A stretch of 64,000 nucleotides of DNA from Clostridia bacterium. Lineage in GTDB: Bacteria > Bacillota > Clostridia > Oscillospirales > Acutalibacteraceae. The notes below the pieces were generated by a model. That model worked only from the letters and a program-made list of their open reading frames with translations, did not search any database and was not told where the DNA came from. This document shows positions 49,314-57,674 of the stretch, piece by piece; the first letter of the stretch is position 1; each line of letters starts with the position of its first letter. The translations under genes were made by a program, and so were the position numbers. Location of the stretch: NCBI GenBank assembly GCA_017513525.1, contig JAFXFC010000005.1:54352-118351 (forward strand). Reading direction: 5' to 3'.

Positions 49314-51521
49314 TTATGTGTAGTCACCAATTGAATAGAAGAAGACTATAATTATTTTGATAATATCCTTAATCGCACAGAAAATCTTTTTCAAAAATTC
49401 AGAGATTGAAAATTGTTCTGTTGACGGTGTTTCTTCTTCAACATTTTCTTCAACTATAACATAAATACTGAAATGATCGGTATCAAATACCATGTGACTG
49501 CCCTGTCTATAAGCATTCATATCTGTAAGTGTCCCGTCATCGTTTACACGGTAAACCTTGTAATTTCCGTCCTTTTCCCAATCGAGAGGAAGCTTGACTT
49601 TAACAGTTCCGTCGGGCTGAACATGAACTCCGTCACTGTTTTTGAGTGTTATATCAAAAGCTTTGAGAACTTTCCAATCCGTTCTGAGATTATCTGTTGC
49701 AATTTTTTCAATAACTAAGAATTGATCACTGTTGGCTTCAATGTTATCAATTACAAAATCCATTTCGGGGTTTTCTGGGGCGATAATTTCCACATCGCCA
49801 TCACCTTGATTTGTAAGCGGCACAGTTTCAATATAATCGCATCTGCTGCATTCTCTTGTAGCAGTGCCATTTTCTTCATCGTTCACCCAGTCAGTTGAAC
49901 CGTGACCGTAAGCCTCGATAAAATCTGCAGTATAACTGTAACCGCAAGCACAAGTATAGGTTGTATAACCTTTTTCTGTGCAGGTGGGAGCAGTTACAGC
50001 AGTTTCATAAGTATGACCTTCAAGCGTTGCAATTTTTTCTGTATAGCTGTCACCACAACCGCAAGTGAATGTTTCAACACCTTCCGCAAGGTGAGTCGAA
50101 GGAGTGGTAATTTCTGATGTGTACTCATGGCCGCGCTCATCAACATAATCTGCAACATAGCTGTCACCACAGCCGCAAATGAAAGTTGTGTAGCCTTGTT
50201 CTGTGCATGTTGGTGCTGTTACAACAGTTTCATAAGTATGTCCTTCAAGTTTTGGAATCGCTTCTGTGTATGTGTCACAACAAGCACAAATATAGGTCAT
50301 AACGCCCTCGGTATTGTGCGTTGCAGGTGTTGTGATTTCGCAAGTATAACGGTGCTGATTATCGGCATTTTCACAACAATAATTGTATTGGAATTTTGAA
50401 TAAAATGTCAGATCTTTCACAACGTTATTTTGTTTTGCTTCTTCTTCTGTTCCGGCAAAATTAATATATGTAAAAGATTTATTTGGCGAATTTGTAATTT
50501 TTGTCGCTGATCGTGGTATTGTTATTGTACGAAAATTTGGAAAAGTCGGGCCTGAAACCTCCAAAAACATACCTATATTAATCGCAGTTATACCGTAGTG
50601 AAAATCCACACGTTCAAGATTAATACAATAACCGAAAGGATAATATCCAATTTTTTTAAGAGATCCCGGAATTGTGATTTCTGTAAGACTGCTACAAACA
50701 TAGAATGCTTGTCTTCCAAGGCTTTCAAGTCCTTCCGATAAAACAACATCTGACAATTTTTCACAATTGCTGAATGCGCAATCACCAATACTTGTAATTG
50801 AATTTGGAATAAAAACTGTTTCCAGATTTTCACAATAGGCAAAAGTATAAGTTTCAATAATTGATACTTTATCCGGAATTACAAAATTTTTCAGATTAGA
50901 ACAACCGTAAAATGCATTTTTTCCAATATATTCAACAGAATCGGGCAAATTAACGCTTGTAAGGTTGGCACACTTATAAAATGCATAGTCACATATTTTT
51001 GTAACTGTATCCGGAACAGTATATGATGTTTCCGTTTTCATTGGAGCATATGTCAACAGTTTTGTTTTATCCTTTGTGAACAGTATATTATTTTCCGACA
51101 CAAAATTCTCATTTTCAGCGGCAACCGTTATGTTGGTAATTGCAGGGCACCTAGAAAATATTGGGTCTCCTATGGATGTTACAGAAGACGGAATATAAAC
51201 ACTTTCAAGTTTTTCACAGCGTAAAAACGCATTTTTGCCTATACTTGTTACTGTTTCCGGAATAGTAATGCTTGTAATATCCTCACAGTCTTTGAATGCT
51301 TCTTCTTCTATGGCGACAACAAAACAACCCGCAATTTTCTCCGGAATTATTATATCACCTGTTGCAGTTGTGCTGACTGATTTGATATACATTTTATCAT
51401 TATTAGTTACTCCCTTGTAATAACTGTACTGAACAGTTGCAGCAGATGCTGTTAAGGGAACTGCAGATAAAAGCAAAAGAATTATTAAAAAAATGGATAA
51501 AAGTTTTGTGTGACTCTTCAT
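49314..51521 (-). CDS. BspA-type leucine-rich-repeat surface protein
   Basis: The signal peptide (about residues 1-28, ending ASA) is followed by about ten LRR_5 repeats (about 40-360, e.g. DCEDITSITIPETVTSIGKNAF in part, FYKCANLTSVNLPDSVEYIG). Next come four or five copies of a Cys-rich unit of about 40 residues with GHTYETVVTAPTCTEQGYTT and CxCG-D-SY (about 380-570). An acidic beta-type domain follows, and a C-terminal basic/hydrophobic helix (FLKKIFCAIKDIIKIIIVFF) that may hold it in the membrane. BspA proteins mediate adhesion to host surfaces or other microbes. The ATG at 51519-51521 follows CAGGAGG. The length is 735. Confidence 0.88.
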   Translation of the reverse strand: MKSHTKLLSIFLIILLLLSAVPLTASAATVQYSYYKGVTNNDKMYIKSVSTTATGDIIIPEKIAGCFVVAIEEEAFKDCEDITSITIPETVTSIGKNAFLRCEKLESVYIPSSVTSIGDPIFSRCPAITNITVAAENENFVSENNILFTKDKTKLLTYAPMKTETSYTVPDTVTKICDYAFYKCANLTSVNLPDSVEYIGKNAFYGCSNLKNFVIPDKVSIIETYTFAYCENLETVFIPNSITSIGDCAFSNCEKLSDVVLSEGLESLGRQAFYVCSSLTEITIPGSLKKIGYYPFGYCINLERVDFHYGITAINIGMFLEVSGPTFPNFRTITIPRSATKITNSPNKSFTYINFAGTEEEAKQNNVVKDLTFYSKFQYNYCCENADNQHRYTCEITTPATHNTEGVMTYICACCDTYTEAIPKLEGHTYETVVTAPTCTEQGYTTFICGCGDSYVADYVDERGHEYTSEITTPSTHLAEGVETFTCGCGDSYTEKIATLEGHTYETAVTAPTCTEKGYTTYTCACGYSYTADFIEAYGHGSTDWVNDEENGTATRECSRCDYIETVPLTNQGDGDVEIIAPENPEMDFVIDNIEANSDQFLVIEKIATDNLRTDWKVLKAFDITLKNSDGVHVQPDGTVKVKLPLDWEKDGNYKVYRVNDDGTLTDMNAYRQGSHMVFDTDHFSIYVIVEENVEEETPSTEQFSISEFLKKIFCAIKDIIKIIIVFFYSIGDYT

Positions 51522-51603
51522 CGTTTTTCCTCCTGAAAACAAAAAATAGAAATTATACATAGCCGAAATGCTATTCACCATATTCGATTTGTATTGCGAA
51601 TTC

Positions 51604-51632
51604 AATATATCATATTAAATTTTTTATTTCAA
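51604..51632 (-). promoter_or_regulatory. Promoter of the BspA-like gene
   Basis: On the minus strand TTGAAA (51632-51627) and TATATT (51609-51604) with a 17-base spacer. Confidence 0.7.
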
Positions 51633-51667
51633 GCAAAATGCAAAATTATCTTTTATATTTCTGCAAA

Positions 51668-51858
51668 GTTATATCACTTATATAGCGAAATTATTCCGCT
51701 TCGCTCCGTAGTTAAATTGTTCACTGCATTCACAGCAAAATTTCACCTCGTGAAGCTGAATTAAATTTGCCCTATAGATGTCGAAGGCAATTTAACTGAC
51801 CGAAGGTCAATTTAGTTCTCGTAAAAAATTTAGCTCGCCGAGTGGCGAATTTAACTAA
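51668..51858. repeat. Degenerate multi-hairpin palindromic element, AATTTAACT linker
   Basis: AGTTAAATTG at 51710-51719 on the left faces CAATTTAACT (51788), CAATTTAGTT (51808), AATTTAGC (51828) and AATTTAACT (51848) on the right. Hairpins GACC/GGTC, CGCC/GGCG and TTCAC/GTGAA lie between. A partial core A (TTCCGCTTCGCTCC, 51694-51707) and an AGTTATATCACTTATAT stretch (51668-51684), recalling the linkers of the 44.1-kb element, are at its left. It sits just downstream of the tRNA-Thr terminator. Confidence 0.8.
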
Positions 51859-51863
51859 AAAAA

Positions 51864-51883
51864 AGCACTTCCGAAGAAGTGCT
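51864..51883 (-). terminator. Terminator of the tRNA-Asp/tRNA-Thr transcript
   Basis: Perfect 8-bp stem AGCACTTC / GAAGTGCT around CGAA; T8 follows on the minus strand. Confidence 0.9.
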
Positions 51884-51889
51884 TTTTTC

Positions 51890-51965
<76 letters not shown>

Positions 51966-51987
51966 AATTATTTGCTTTTATAAAAAA

Positions 51988-52064
51988 TGGCGACCCGGAA
52001 CGGGCTCGAACCGTCGACCTCTAGCGTGACAGGCTAGCGTTCTAACCAACTGAACTACCGGGCC
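51988..52064 (-). tRNA. tRNA-Asp (GTC)
   Basis: The acceptor GGCCCGG pairs with CCGGGTC, and CCA is encoded. The anticodon stem CTAGC/GCTAG holds loop CTGTCAC with anticodon GTC. The T-arm is GACGGTTCGAGCCCGTT. Confidence 0.96.
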
Positions 52065-52080
52065 ATTTACAACGGTGTTA

Positions 52081-52109
52081 ATTATACACACAAAAAAATA
52101 AATTGTCAA
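52081..52109 (-). promoter_or_regulatory. Promoter of tRNA-Asp/tRNA-Thr
   Basis: On the minus strand TTGACA (52109-52104) and TATAAT (52086-52081), both consensus, 17-base spacer. Confidence 0.9.
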
Positions 52110-52214
52110 TACCTTTTTATTCAGTAAAAATTTCCGTTCGTCAAAAAACAACCGTGCAAATAATGTGAGAAGTAGCAATATATCGTCAGATAAACTGATA
52201 TATCTTGATTTTTC

Positions 52215-52243
52215 TTGACACTTCTCATATAGAATGATATAAT
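52215..52243 (+). promoter_or_regulatory. Consensus promoter of the antisense RNA
   Basis: TTGACA (52215-52220) and TATAAT (52238-52243), both perfect, 17-base spacer, firing rightward although no protein gene follows on this strand for about 450 bases. Confidence 0.92.
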
Positions 52244-52249
52244 GAAAGC

Positions 52250-52328
52250 GAGCAAGAAACAGTTTTGGCTGTGTTGCTCAAATTAGGTTATACCGCCTTC
52301 GTGTTGCAGCACAGGGCGGTTATTTTTT
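52250..52328 (+). ncRNA. Candidate antisense RNA of a type I toxin-antitoxin module
   Basis: From the expected start near 52250, the RNA would form a 5' hairpin (AGCAA...ACAG / CTGT...TTGCT, about 52251-52278). It ends at a terminator ACCGCC/GGCGGT with inner GTG/CAC (52292-52320), followed by TATTTTTTTA. The length is about 80 nt. No ORF with a ribosome binding site is present. Its 3' end covers the stop codon of the small hydrophobic peptide encoded on the other strand, and all of it would be complementary to that mRNA if the latter reads on. This is the convergent, 3'-overlapping layout of txpA/ratA and bsrG-type systems. Confidence 0.72.
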
Positions 52329-52391
52329 TATTGACCGTATAACTTCACACAAACAAACCAAAAGGATGATAAGTAAAATCATTTCACTCAA
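52320..52391 (-). CDS. Small hydrophobic peptide, candidate type I toxin
   Basis: A 23-residue peptide with one hydrophobic stretch (ILLIILLVCLC, residues 5-15) and a basic tail (RSIKK). This is the form of membrane-acting type I toxins. It starts with TTG (52389-52391) eight bases after AAAGGGGG, part of a sequence (AAAGGGGGTGATAA) nearly identical to the full anti-Shine-Dalgarno complement; an internal ATG three codons later is too far from it. The site is buried in a 7-bp hairpin (52401-52426). The stop codon lies at the edge of the antisense RNA's terminator. I do not recognise the sequence itself, so toxicity is inferred from architecture. Confidence 0.7.
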   Translation of the reverse strand: MSEMILLIILLVCLCEVIRSIKK

Positions 52392-52400
52392 TATTATCAC

Positions 52401-52490
52401 CCCCTTTATGCTTTCTTATAAAGGGGCAAAACAGCCGCCACTGTTTCTTACTGTATGTTAAATAATAGCAATATTTTGTCGAAAATGCAA
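52401..52490 (-). promoter_or_regulatory. Promoter and SD-sequestering leader of the small hydrophobic peptide
   Basis: On the minus strand TTGCAT (52490-52485) and TATTAT (52467-52462) have a 17-base spacer, giving a leader of about 64 bases. CCCCTTT (52426-52420) pairs with AAAGGGG (52407-52401), which contains the ribosome binding site. A second hairpin AACAG/CTGTT lies before it. Sequestered sites are a hallmark of type I toxin mRNAs. Confidence 0.68.
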
Positions 52491-52622
52491 GACCTTTCAA
52501 AACAAACACACGTTAAGAATCTAAAAAGTGTTTTTATAATATCCATAACAAATTTTTATGTCTTTTGACCTAATCATCAATTTTTTATACACTTGTCTGC
52601 GTTTTTTACTGTAAAATTGCTA

Positions 52623-52651
52623 TTGCAAAAATTAATGTATTTTAATATAAT
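52623..52651 (+). promoter_or_regulatory. Promoter of the aspartokinase gene
   Basis: TTGCAA (52623-52628) and TATAAT (52646-52651), 17-base spacer. The region 52491-52622 is AT-rich, and I see no lysine riboswitch in it. Confidence 0.65.
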
Positions 52652-52694
52652 ATAATACCGAAAAAATTATATCTATTTATGTGGGGTGCATTTT

Positions 52695-54008
52695 ATGCTT
52701 AAAGTTGTAAAATTCGGCGGTTCTTCTCTTGCCGATGCAAATCAGTTCCGCAAGGTTGCGGACATTATCAAGAGTGATGCTGACAGAAGATATGTTGTTG
52801 CATCTGCTCCCGGAAAAAGAGATTCACATGACACAAAGGTTACCGATATGCTTTTACAGTGCTTCAGACTTGTAAAGGAAAGAAAGAGCATTGACGAAAC
52901 CTTTGAAAAAATAACTGAGAGATACAATGGTATCATTAAGGATCTCGGCATTGATTTTTCTCTTGAAGAGGACTTAAAGGGTATCAAGGTCGCAATTCTT
53001 CACCATGCAAGTGAAGATTATATTGCAAGCCGTGGCGAATATCTCAACTCAAAAATTCTTGCTAATTTCTTAGGCTTCACCTTTATTGATGCGGAAGAAG
53101 GTATCTTCTTTGACGAAAAGGGCGTTCTTGATATGGAAAAGACCGACAAGGAGCTGGGCCGTCTTCTCTCCTATCATGAATATGCAGTTATTCCCGGTTT
53201 CTACGGCACTACTCCCAACGGCATGATAAAGACCTTCTCAAGAGGCGGCTCTGATATTACAGGCTCAATAGTTGCTCGTGCAGCAAATGCCGATATATAT
53301 GAAAACTGGACCGATGTTTCAGGTATGCTTATGGCTGACCCCAGATGTATCGAAAATCCTCAGCCCATTCCCGAAATCACCTACAGAGAGCTTCGTGAGC
53401 TTTCCTACATGGGCGCTACAGTTATGCACGACGAGGCTATTTTCCCCGTAAGAAAAGCAAGAATTCCGATAAACATCAGAAACACAAACTGCCCCTCTGC
53501 TCCCGGTACAATGATAGTACACAAGGCTTCAAGCAATAATGTTCCTACCGTTATCACAGGTATTGCAGGCAGAAAGGGCATTACAGCTATTCACGTTGAA
53601 AAGGACATGATGAATTCAGAGCTCGGCTTCGGAAGGAAGGTTCTTGAGGTTCTCGAAAATCACAATGTTTCCTTTGAGCATCTTCCCTCAGGTATTGACA
53701 CCATGAGTGTGCTCGTTTCCGCTGAGGCTCTCGGCTCTCATAAGGGTTCAATTACTGCTGATATCGTTAAAAAGGTCAACCCCGATTCAATTACACTTGT
53801 TGAAGGTCTTTGCCTTATTGCAGTTGTTGGCCGCGGTATGGTAAATACAGAGGGTACTGCAGCAAGAATATTCACAGCACTCGCTAATGCAAAGGTAAAT
53901 GTCAGAATGATAGACCAGGGCTCAAGTGAAATCAACATCATTGTAGCAGTTGAAGAAAAGGACTATCAGAGAACAATTGAAGCTATCTACAGCGAATTTG
54001 TAAAATAA
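52695..54008 (+). CDS. lysC: Aspartate kinase
   Basis: Phosphorylates aspartate, the first step to lysine, threonine and methionine. VVKFGGSSLADANQF (residues 3-17) is the kinase N-terminus. SRGEYLNSKI (about 108-117), FSRGGSDITGSI (about 178-189) and WTDVSGM line the active site. The C-terminal part (about 290-437) holds two ACT domains for feedback control. The length of 437 is typical of the monofunctional enzyme. I use the ATG at 52695, eight bases after GGGG, rather than the GTG three codons earlier. Which end product inhibits it cannot be told. Confidence 0.94.
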   Translation: MLKVVKFGGSSLADANQFRKVADIIKSDADRRYVVASAPGKRDSHDTKVTDMLLQCFRLVKERKSIDETFEKITERYNGIIKDLGIDFSLEEDLKGIKVAILHHASEDYIASRGEYLNSKILANFLGFTFIDAEEGIFFDEKGVLDMEKTDKELGRLLSYHEYAVIPGFYGTTPNGMIKTFSRGGSDITGSIVARAANADIYENWTDVSGMLMADPRCIENPQPIPEITYRELRELSYMGATVMHDEAIFPVRKARIPINIRNTNCPSAPGTMIVHKASSNNVPTVITGIAGRKGITAIHVEKDMMNSELGFGRKVLEVLENHNVSFEHLPSGIDTMSVLVSAEALGSHKGSITADIVKKVNPDSITLVEGLCLIAVVGRGMVNTEGTAARIFTALANAKVNVRMIDQGSSEINIIVAVEEKDYQRTIEAIYSEFVK

Positions 54009-54019
54009 GGGAAATTCAC

Positions 54020-54460
54020 ATGAATGCTCAGGTAAAAATAAAAAAACTCAACGATAAGGCGACCGTTCCCACATACGGCTCGCCTTTCAGTGCAGGTGCG
54101 GATCTTTACGCCTGTGAAGACGCACCTGTCACAATAGAGCCCGGCAAGACCGTGCTCGTTCACACGGGACTTTCCTTTGAAATTCCCGAAGGCTTCGCAG
54201 GTTTAATATACGCCAGAAGCGGACTTGCAACAAAAAAAGGCCTTGCTCCCGCCAATAAAGTAGGTGTTATCGACTCCGATTACAGAGGAGAGGTAATGGT
54301 GTCTCTTTATAATCAATCGGATGTACCTCAGACGGTAGAACCGGGAGAAAGACTTGCTCAAATGGTAATTACACCGTTTCTTAAGGCGGATTTTATACTT
54401 GCAGACGAGCTTTCTGACACCGTAAGAGGCGAAGGCGGCTTCGGATCAACAGGTAAATAA
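54020..54460 (+). CDS. dut: dUTP diphosphatase (dUTPase)
   Basis: Hydrolyses dUTP to dUMP, keeping uracil out of DNA. The trimeric dUTPase motifs are in order: FSAGADLYA (about residues 22-30), YARSGLATKKG (about 64-74), GVIDSDYRGE (about 81-90), PGERLAQMVITPF (about 105-117) and the glycine-rich RGEGGFGSTGK at the C-terminus. The length of 146 is standard. It follows aspartokinase by 11 bases. A palindromic element begins directly after its stop. Confidence 0.96.
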   Translation: MNAQVKIKKLNDKATVPTYGSPFSAGADLYACEDAPVTIEPGKTVLVHTGLSFEIPEGFAGLIYARSGLATKKGLAPANKVGVIDSDYRGEVMVSLYNQSDVPQTVEPGERLAQMVITPFLKADFILADELSDTVRGEGGFGSTGK

Positions 54461-54678
54461 AATTTAATTCGGAATTCGGAATTAAGAATTAGGAATTTCG
54501 GAAGGCTTAGCCTTGTTCCGCTTCGCTCTATAAGGACGGCTTCCCCGTCCCGTCAACAGGAATGTGCAAAGTATTTATTACGACCGCAGGAAGTAACAAG
54601 ATTCTGCCGTAGGCAGGTTCTTACAATGCCGACCGCAGGTCCCGCAATTCCGAATTCCTAATTCCGAATTCCTAATTT
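54461..54678. repeat. Palindromic element with both shared cores
   Basis: The left part is a tandem of AATTCGG / GAATTAAG-like units (54465-54497), the right part tandem AATTCCGAATTCCT units (54645-54678) in inverted orientation. Core A is at 54500-54531, core B at 54623-54644, with GACGG..CCGTC and CTGCCGTAGGCAG hairpins between. The same design is seen at 18928-19154. There is no ORF. It lies between dut and the OPA-type transporter gene. Confidence 0.85.
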
Positions 54679-54709
54679 TTATAACATTCCTTCAGAAAGG
54701 AAATGCTAA

Positions 54710-55957
54710 ATGACAACTACTCTCACTGCGGATAAGAAGAACACTACCGTTAAAATTTTAAGTCTTCTTTGTCCGCTTATTTATTTTGCAAGCTATATGA
54801 CGAGAAAGAATTATTCTATCGTCATGGCTGATATTATCATAAGCGAGGGTATCACAAACGCTGATGCCTCACTTGCGGCAACCCTTTCTCTCATATCCTA
54901 CGGTGTGGGACAGATAATAAGCGGTATTTTAGGCGATAAATTCAAGCCTCAGAACATAATTCTCTGCGGACTTTCCCTTACAACGCTTATGAATATTTTA
55001 ATGCCCGTAGCCGATGATATTACTCTTCGCAGTATCATCTGGTTCATAAACGGCTTCGCTCAGTCAATGCTATGGCCGCCGCTTGTGCGTATCATGGCGG
55101 CAACCATGGATTCGGCTACATATAATAAGGTCTGCGTAAATGTAAATATTGCGGGTATTTCGGGAACTATCCTTTTATATATCACTTCCTCTGCAATCTG
55201 GATAAAATACTTTAACTGGAAGTATGTATTTATATCCTCCGCTGTTGTTTGTGCCGTCATTCTCGTTATATGGCTTATAGGCTTCAAAAAAGCCGTCAGC
55301 GGTCAGCATCTCTTTGAAAAAGAAAAGAAAACCGATAAATCAGACAAACAGGAAAGCTCTTTAAGTGCAAAAAAGCTTCTTCTTTCGGGCTTTATATTTA
55401 TTGCAATTGCAATTATTGCCCAAGGTGCGCTTCGTGACGGTATAACAGACTGGGTTCCCACCTTTATTATAAATACATTTAATCTTGAAAGCTCAAGCGC
55501 CATATTAAAGAGTGTACTTATTCCCGTTTTCGGTGTTATCAGCATTAAATTAGTGGGAATAATTAACGGAAAATTCGTAAAAGACGAGGTAAAAGCAGGT
55601 GCTGTCACCTTCGGCATGGGTCTTTTGGGCTGTGTTTTACTTCTTCTTATCTATAAAGAAAACCAGTATATCACTCTTCTTTTGTCGGCTCTTGTAACAG
55701 GACTTATGCACGGAGTAAACTTCTTCCTTATCTGCATAGTCCCTGCACGCTTTGAAAAATACAATGCCGTTTCAACAATGTCGGGAATTATCAATTCTCT
55801 TACATATGTCGGCTCTGCGGCAGCGACCTACGGCTTTGGTGCAATAAGCGACAATTTCGGCTGGAATACCGTAATTATTTCATGGTGTGTTGTAGCAGTT
55901 ATCGGCACTGCCTGCTGTTTCGTTGCAGTAAAGCCCTGGAAAAAGTTTATCGCATAA
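54710..55957 (+). CDS. MFS transporter, OPA (GlpT/UhpT-like) type
   Basis: A 415-residue protein with about twelve hydrophobic segments. YMTRKNYSIVMADI (about residues 28-41), SYGVGQIISGILGDKF (about 62-77) and NGFAQSMLWPPLVRIMA (about 109-125) are characteristic of the organophosphate:phosphate antiporter group. It therefore probably imports a phosphorylated compound in exchange for phosphate. It is translationally coupled (TAATG) to the next gene, and a sugar kinase and a sugar-phosphate isomerase follow. RBS AAAGGAAA. The substrate is unknown. Confidence 0.83.
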   Translation: MTTTLTADKKNTTVKILSLLCPLIYFASYMTRKNYSIVMADIIISEGITNADASLAATLSLISYGVGQIISGILGDKFKPQNIILCGLSLTTLMNILMPVADDITLRSIIWFINGFAQSMLWPPLVRIMAATMDSATYNKVCVNVNIAGISGTILLYITSSAIWIKYFNWKYVFISSAVVCAVILVIWLIGFKKAVSGQHLFEKEKKTDKSDKQESSLSAKKLLLSGFIFIAIAIIAQGALRDGITDWVPTFIINTFNLESSSAILKSVLIPVFGVISIKLVGIINGKFVKDEVKAGAVTFGMGLLGCVLLLLIYKENQYITLLLSALVTGLMHGVNFFLICIVPARFEKYNAVSTMSGIINSLTYVGSAAATYGFGAISDNFGWNTVIISWCVVAVIGTACCFVAVKPWKKFIA

Positions 55958-56697
55958 TGAAAGAAAATTTTTTAAGAATACCCAATAGTCCCGAAGGTAA
56001 GGTAAGCCTTGCAGCTGCGGGGAATTATCCGAAAATAATTGATGCTCTCGAAAACGAGGGCATTAAAACTCTTTCCTTCAGAAATAAAATTCTGTCCGAA
56101 GAGGTTTCCCGACACAGTGATATGCTTTTATGTCACACAGGGGGAGAATATATTTTCTGTGAACCGAAGCTCAACACTGATATACTCACAAAAGAAGGCT
56201 TTACCGTAAACTTTTCGGAAGAATTGGGAGAAGAATATCCCTTTGATGTAAAGCTCAATACTGCTGTCACTGAGGATCATTTTATCTGCAACAAAAAAAG
56301 CATTGATAAAGCTCTTTTTGATTTTTTCATTGTTTCGGGCAAAAAACCGATTTTTACAAATCAGGGCTACACAAAATGCTCCGTCTGCTTTGTAACAGAA
56401 AATGCAGTAATAACGGAAGACAATTCAATTTATGAAGCATTAAAGGACACTTCTTTTGATGTTCTTCTTATATCAAAGGGAGATATTTATCTTTCGGATA
56501 AGCACTGCGGTTTTTTGGGAGGCAGCACGGGAAAGCTCGATAAAAATACACTTGCTGTTACAGGCGAATTAAAATATCACAGAGATCGGGATATAATACT
56601 TCGTTTCTGCGAAAAGCACGAAGTAGAAATAAAAGAACTGATAAAAGGCAGAATAACCGACATCGGAGGAATACTTCCTCTTAAGGAAATGAGGTAA
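55957..56697 (+). CDS. DUF6873-like, GME-fold protein
   Basis: A 246-residue cytosolic protein. The N-terminal KVSLAAAGNYPKIIDALENEGIKTL and SRHSDMLLCHTGGEYIF (in parts) resemble the DUF6873 group of guanidine-modifying-enzyme folds. Its start overlaps the stop of the transporter gene by one base, and it ends three bases before the ROK kinase gene. If it does act on a guanidino group, its substrate could be the compound carried by the transporter, but nothing in the sequence shows this. The family call is from memory of the pattern and moderate. Confidence 0.68.
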   Translation: MKENFLRIPNSPEGKVSLAAAGNYPKIIDALENEGIKTLSFRNKILSEEVSRHSDMLLCHTGGEYIFCEPKLNTDILTKEGFTVNFSEELGEEYPFDVKLNTAVTEDHFICNKKSIDKALFDFFIVSGKKPIFTNQGYTKCSVCFVTENAVITEDNSIYEALKDTSFDVLLISKGDIYLSDKHCGFLGGSTGKLDKNTLAVTGELKYHRDRDIILRFCEKHEVEIKELIKGRITDIGGILPLKEMR

Positions 56698-56700
56698 AAT

Positions 56701-57663
56701 ATGTATTCACTTGGTTTTGATATAGGCGGCACAAAATGCGCCGTGGTTCTGGGAAAAGGAGAAATGCCCCAAAGCCATGAGGAGCTTATAATTGACAAAA
56801 TCGCCTTCCCCACCGAGGTTAAAAGAGGCTATAAAGTGATAATTCAGGAAATGCTTGACACTGCCGACACTCTTCTTAAAAGAAACGGCATTACCGACAC
56901 TCAAAAAGAGCTTATCGGAATAGGCATCAGCTGCGGCGGTCCTCTTAATAGTTTTAAAGGTACAATAAACTGCCCTCCGAATCTTCCCGACTGGGATAAT
57001 GTCCCGATAGTTTCAATGTTCCGGGAGTATTTCGGAGTAAAAACCGTTTTACAGAATGATGCCAACGCCTGTGCTGTTGCAGAATGGAAATTCGGTTCGG
57101 GCAAGGGTACAAAAAACATGGTATTTCTTACCTTCGGCACGGGCATGGGTGCAGGTCTTATTTTAGACGGAAAGCTCTATTCCGGCACAAACGATATGGC
57201 AGGAGAAGTCGGTCACATAAGACTTTCGGAAGACGGCCCCGAGGGCTACGGGAAGCGCGGTTCCTTTGAAGGCTTTTGTTCCGGCGGAGGTATCGCAAGA
57301 CTCACAAACAGCCTTATTGAAAAAGCAAAAGAAAACGGCGAAGAAAGCATCCTTTTCGGCAATGAGATATCTGCAAAAACCGTTGCTGTTGCCGCAAAAA
57401 GCGGAGATGCACTCGCTAAAAGAATTTATGAGATATGTGCCGAAAAGCTCGGTCTGGGACTCAGCATTTTAATTGACATCTTAAACCCCGAAGCTATAGT
57501 TATCGGAAGCATTTATTCCCGTGAGCCGGAGCTTTTTGACGATATTTTGAATGATGTTATAAAAAATGAAGCACTTTCCTATTCGCGTGAAGTCTGTAAA
57601 ATCTTACCTGCGACACTTGGTAACAGTATCGGCGATTATGCGGCTTTAGGACTTTGCTTTTAA
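56701..57663 (+). CDS. ROK-family sugar kinase lacking the usual zinc cysteines
   Basis: A 320-residue ASKHA-fold kinase. The ATP loop is DIGGTKCAVVLG (residues 6-17), followed by QNDANACAVAEW with the catalytic Asp (about 120-131), TFGTGMGAGLIL and GEVGHIRL. The canonical ROK zinc motif CxCGxxGCxE that follows GxVGH is missing (here EGYGKRGSFEGFCSGGG), with only one Cys. It phosphorylates a hexose or acetylated hexosamine. The neighbours (SIS isomerase and OPA transporter) suggest sugar-phosphate metabolism. Confidence 0.87.
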   Translation: MYSLGFDIGGTKCAVVLGKGEMPQSHEELIIDKIAFPTEVKRGYKVIIQEMLDTADTLLKRNGITDTQKELIGIGISCGGPLNSFKGTINCPPNLPDWDNVPIVSMFREYFGVKTVLQNDANACAVAEWKFGSGKGTKNMVFLTFGTGMGAGLILDGKLYSGTNDMAGEVGHIRLSEDGPEGYGKRGSFEGFCSGGGIARLTNSLIEKAKENGEESILFGNEISAKTVAVAAKSGDALAKRIYEICAEKLGLGLSILIDILNPEAIVIGSIYSREPELFDDILNDVIKNEALSYSREVCKILPATLGNSIGDYAALGLCF

Positions 57664-57674
57664 GGAGAAAATTT

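Noticed and set aside
51978..52178. Minus-strand ORF with GPVVQLVRTLACHARGRRFEPVPG
   Set aside because: Typical false translation of tRNA-Asp and its flank.
52491..52694. Lysine riboswitch before aspartokinase
   Set aside because: The region is short, AT-rich and lacks the conserved helices or a terminator; an ordinary promoter explains it.
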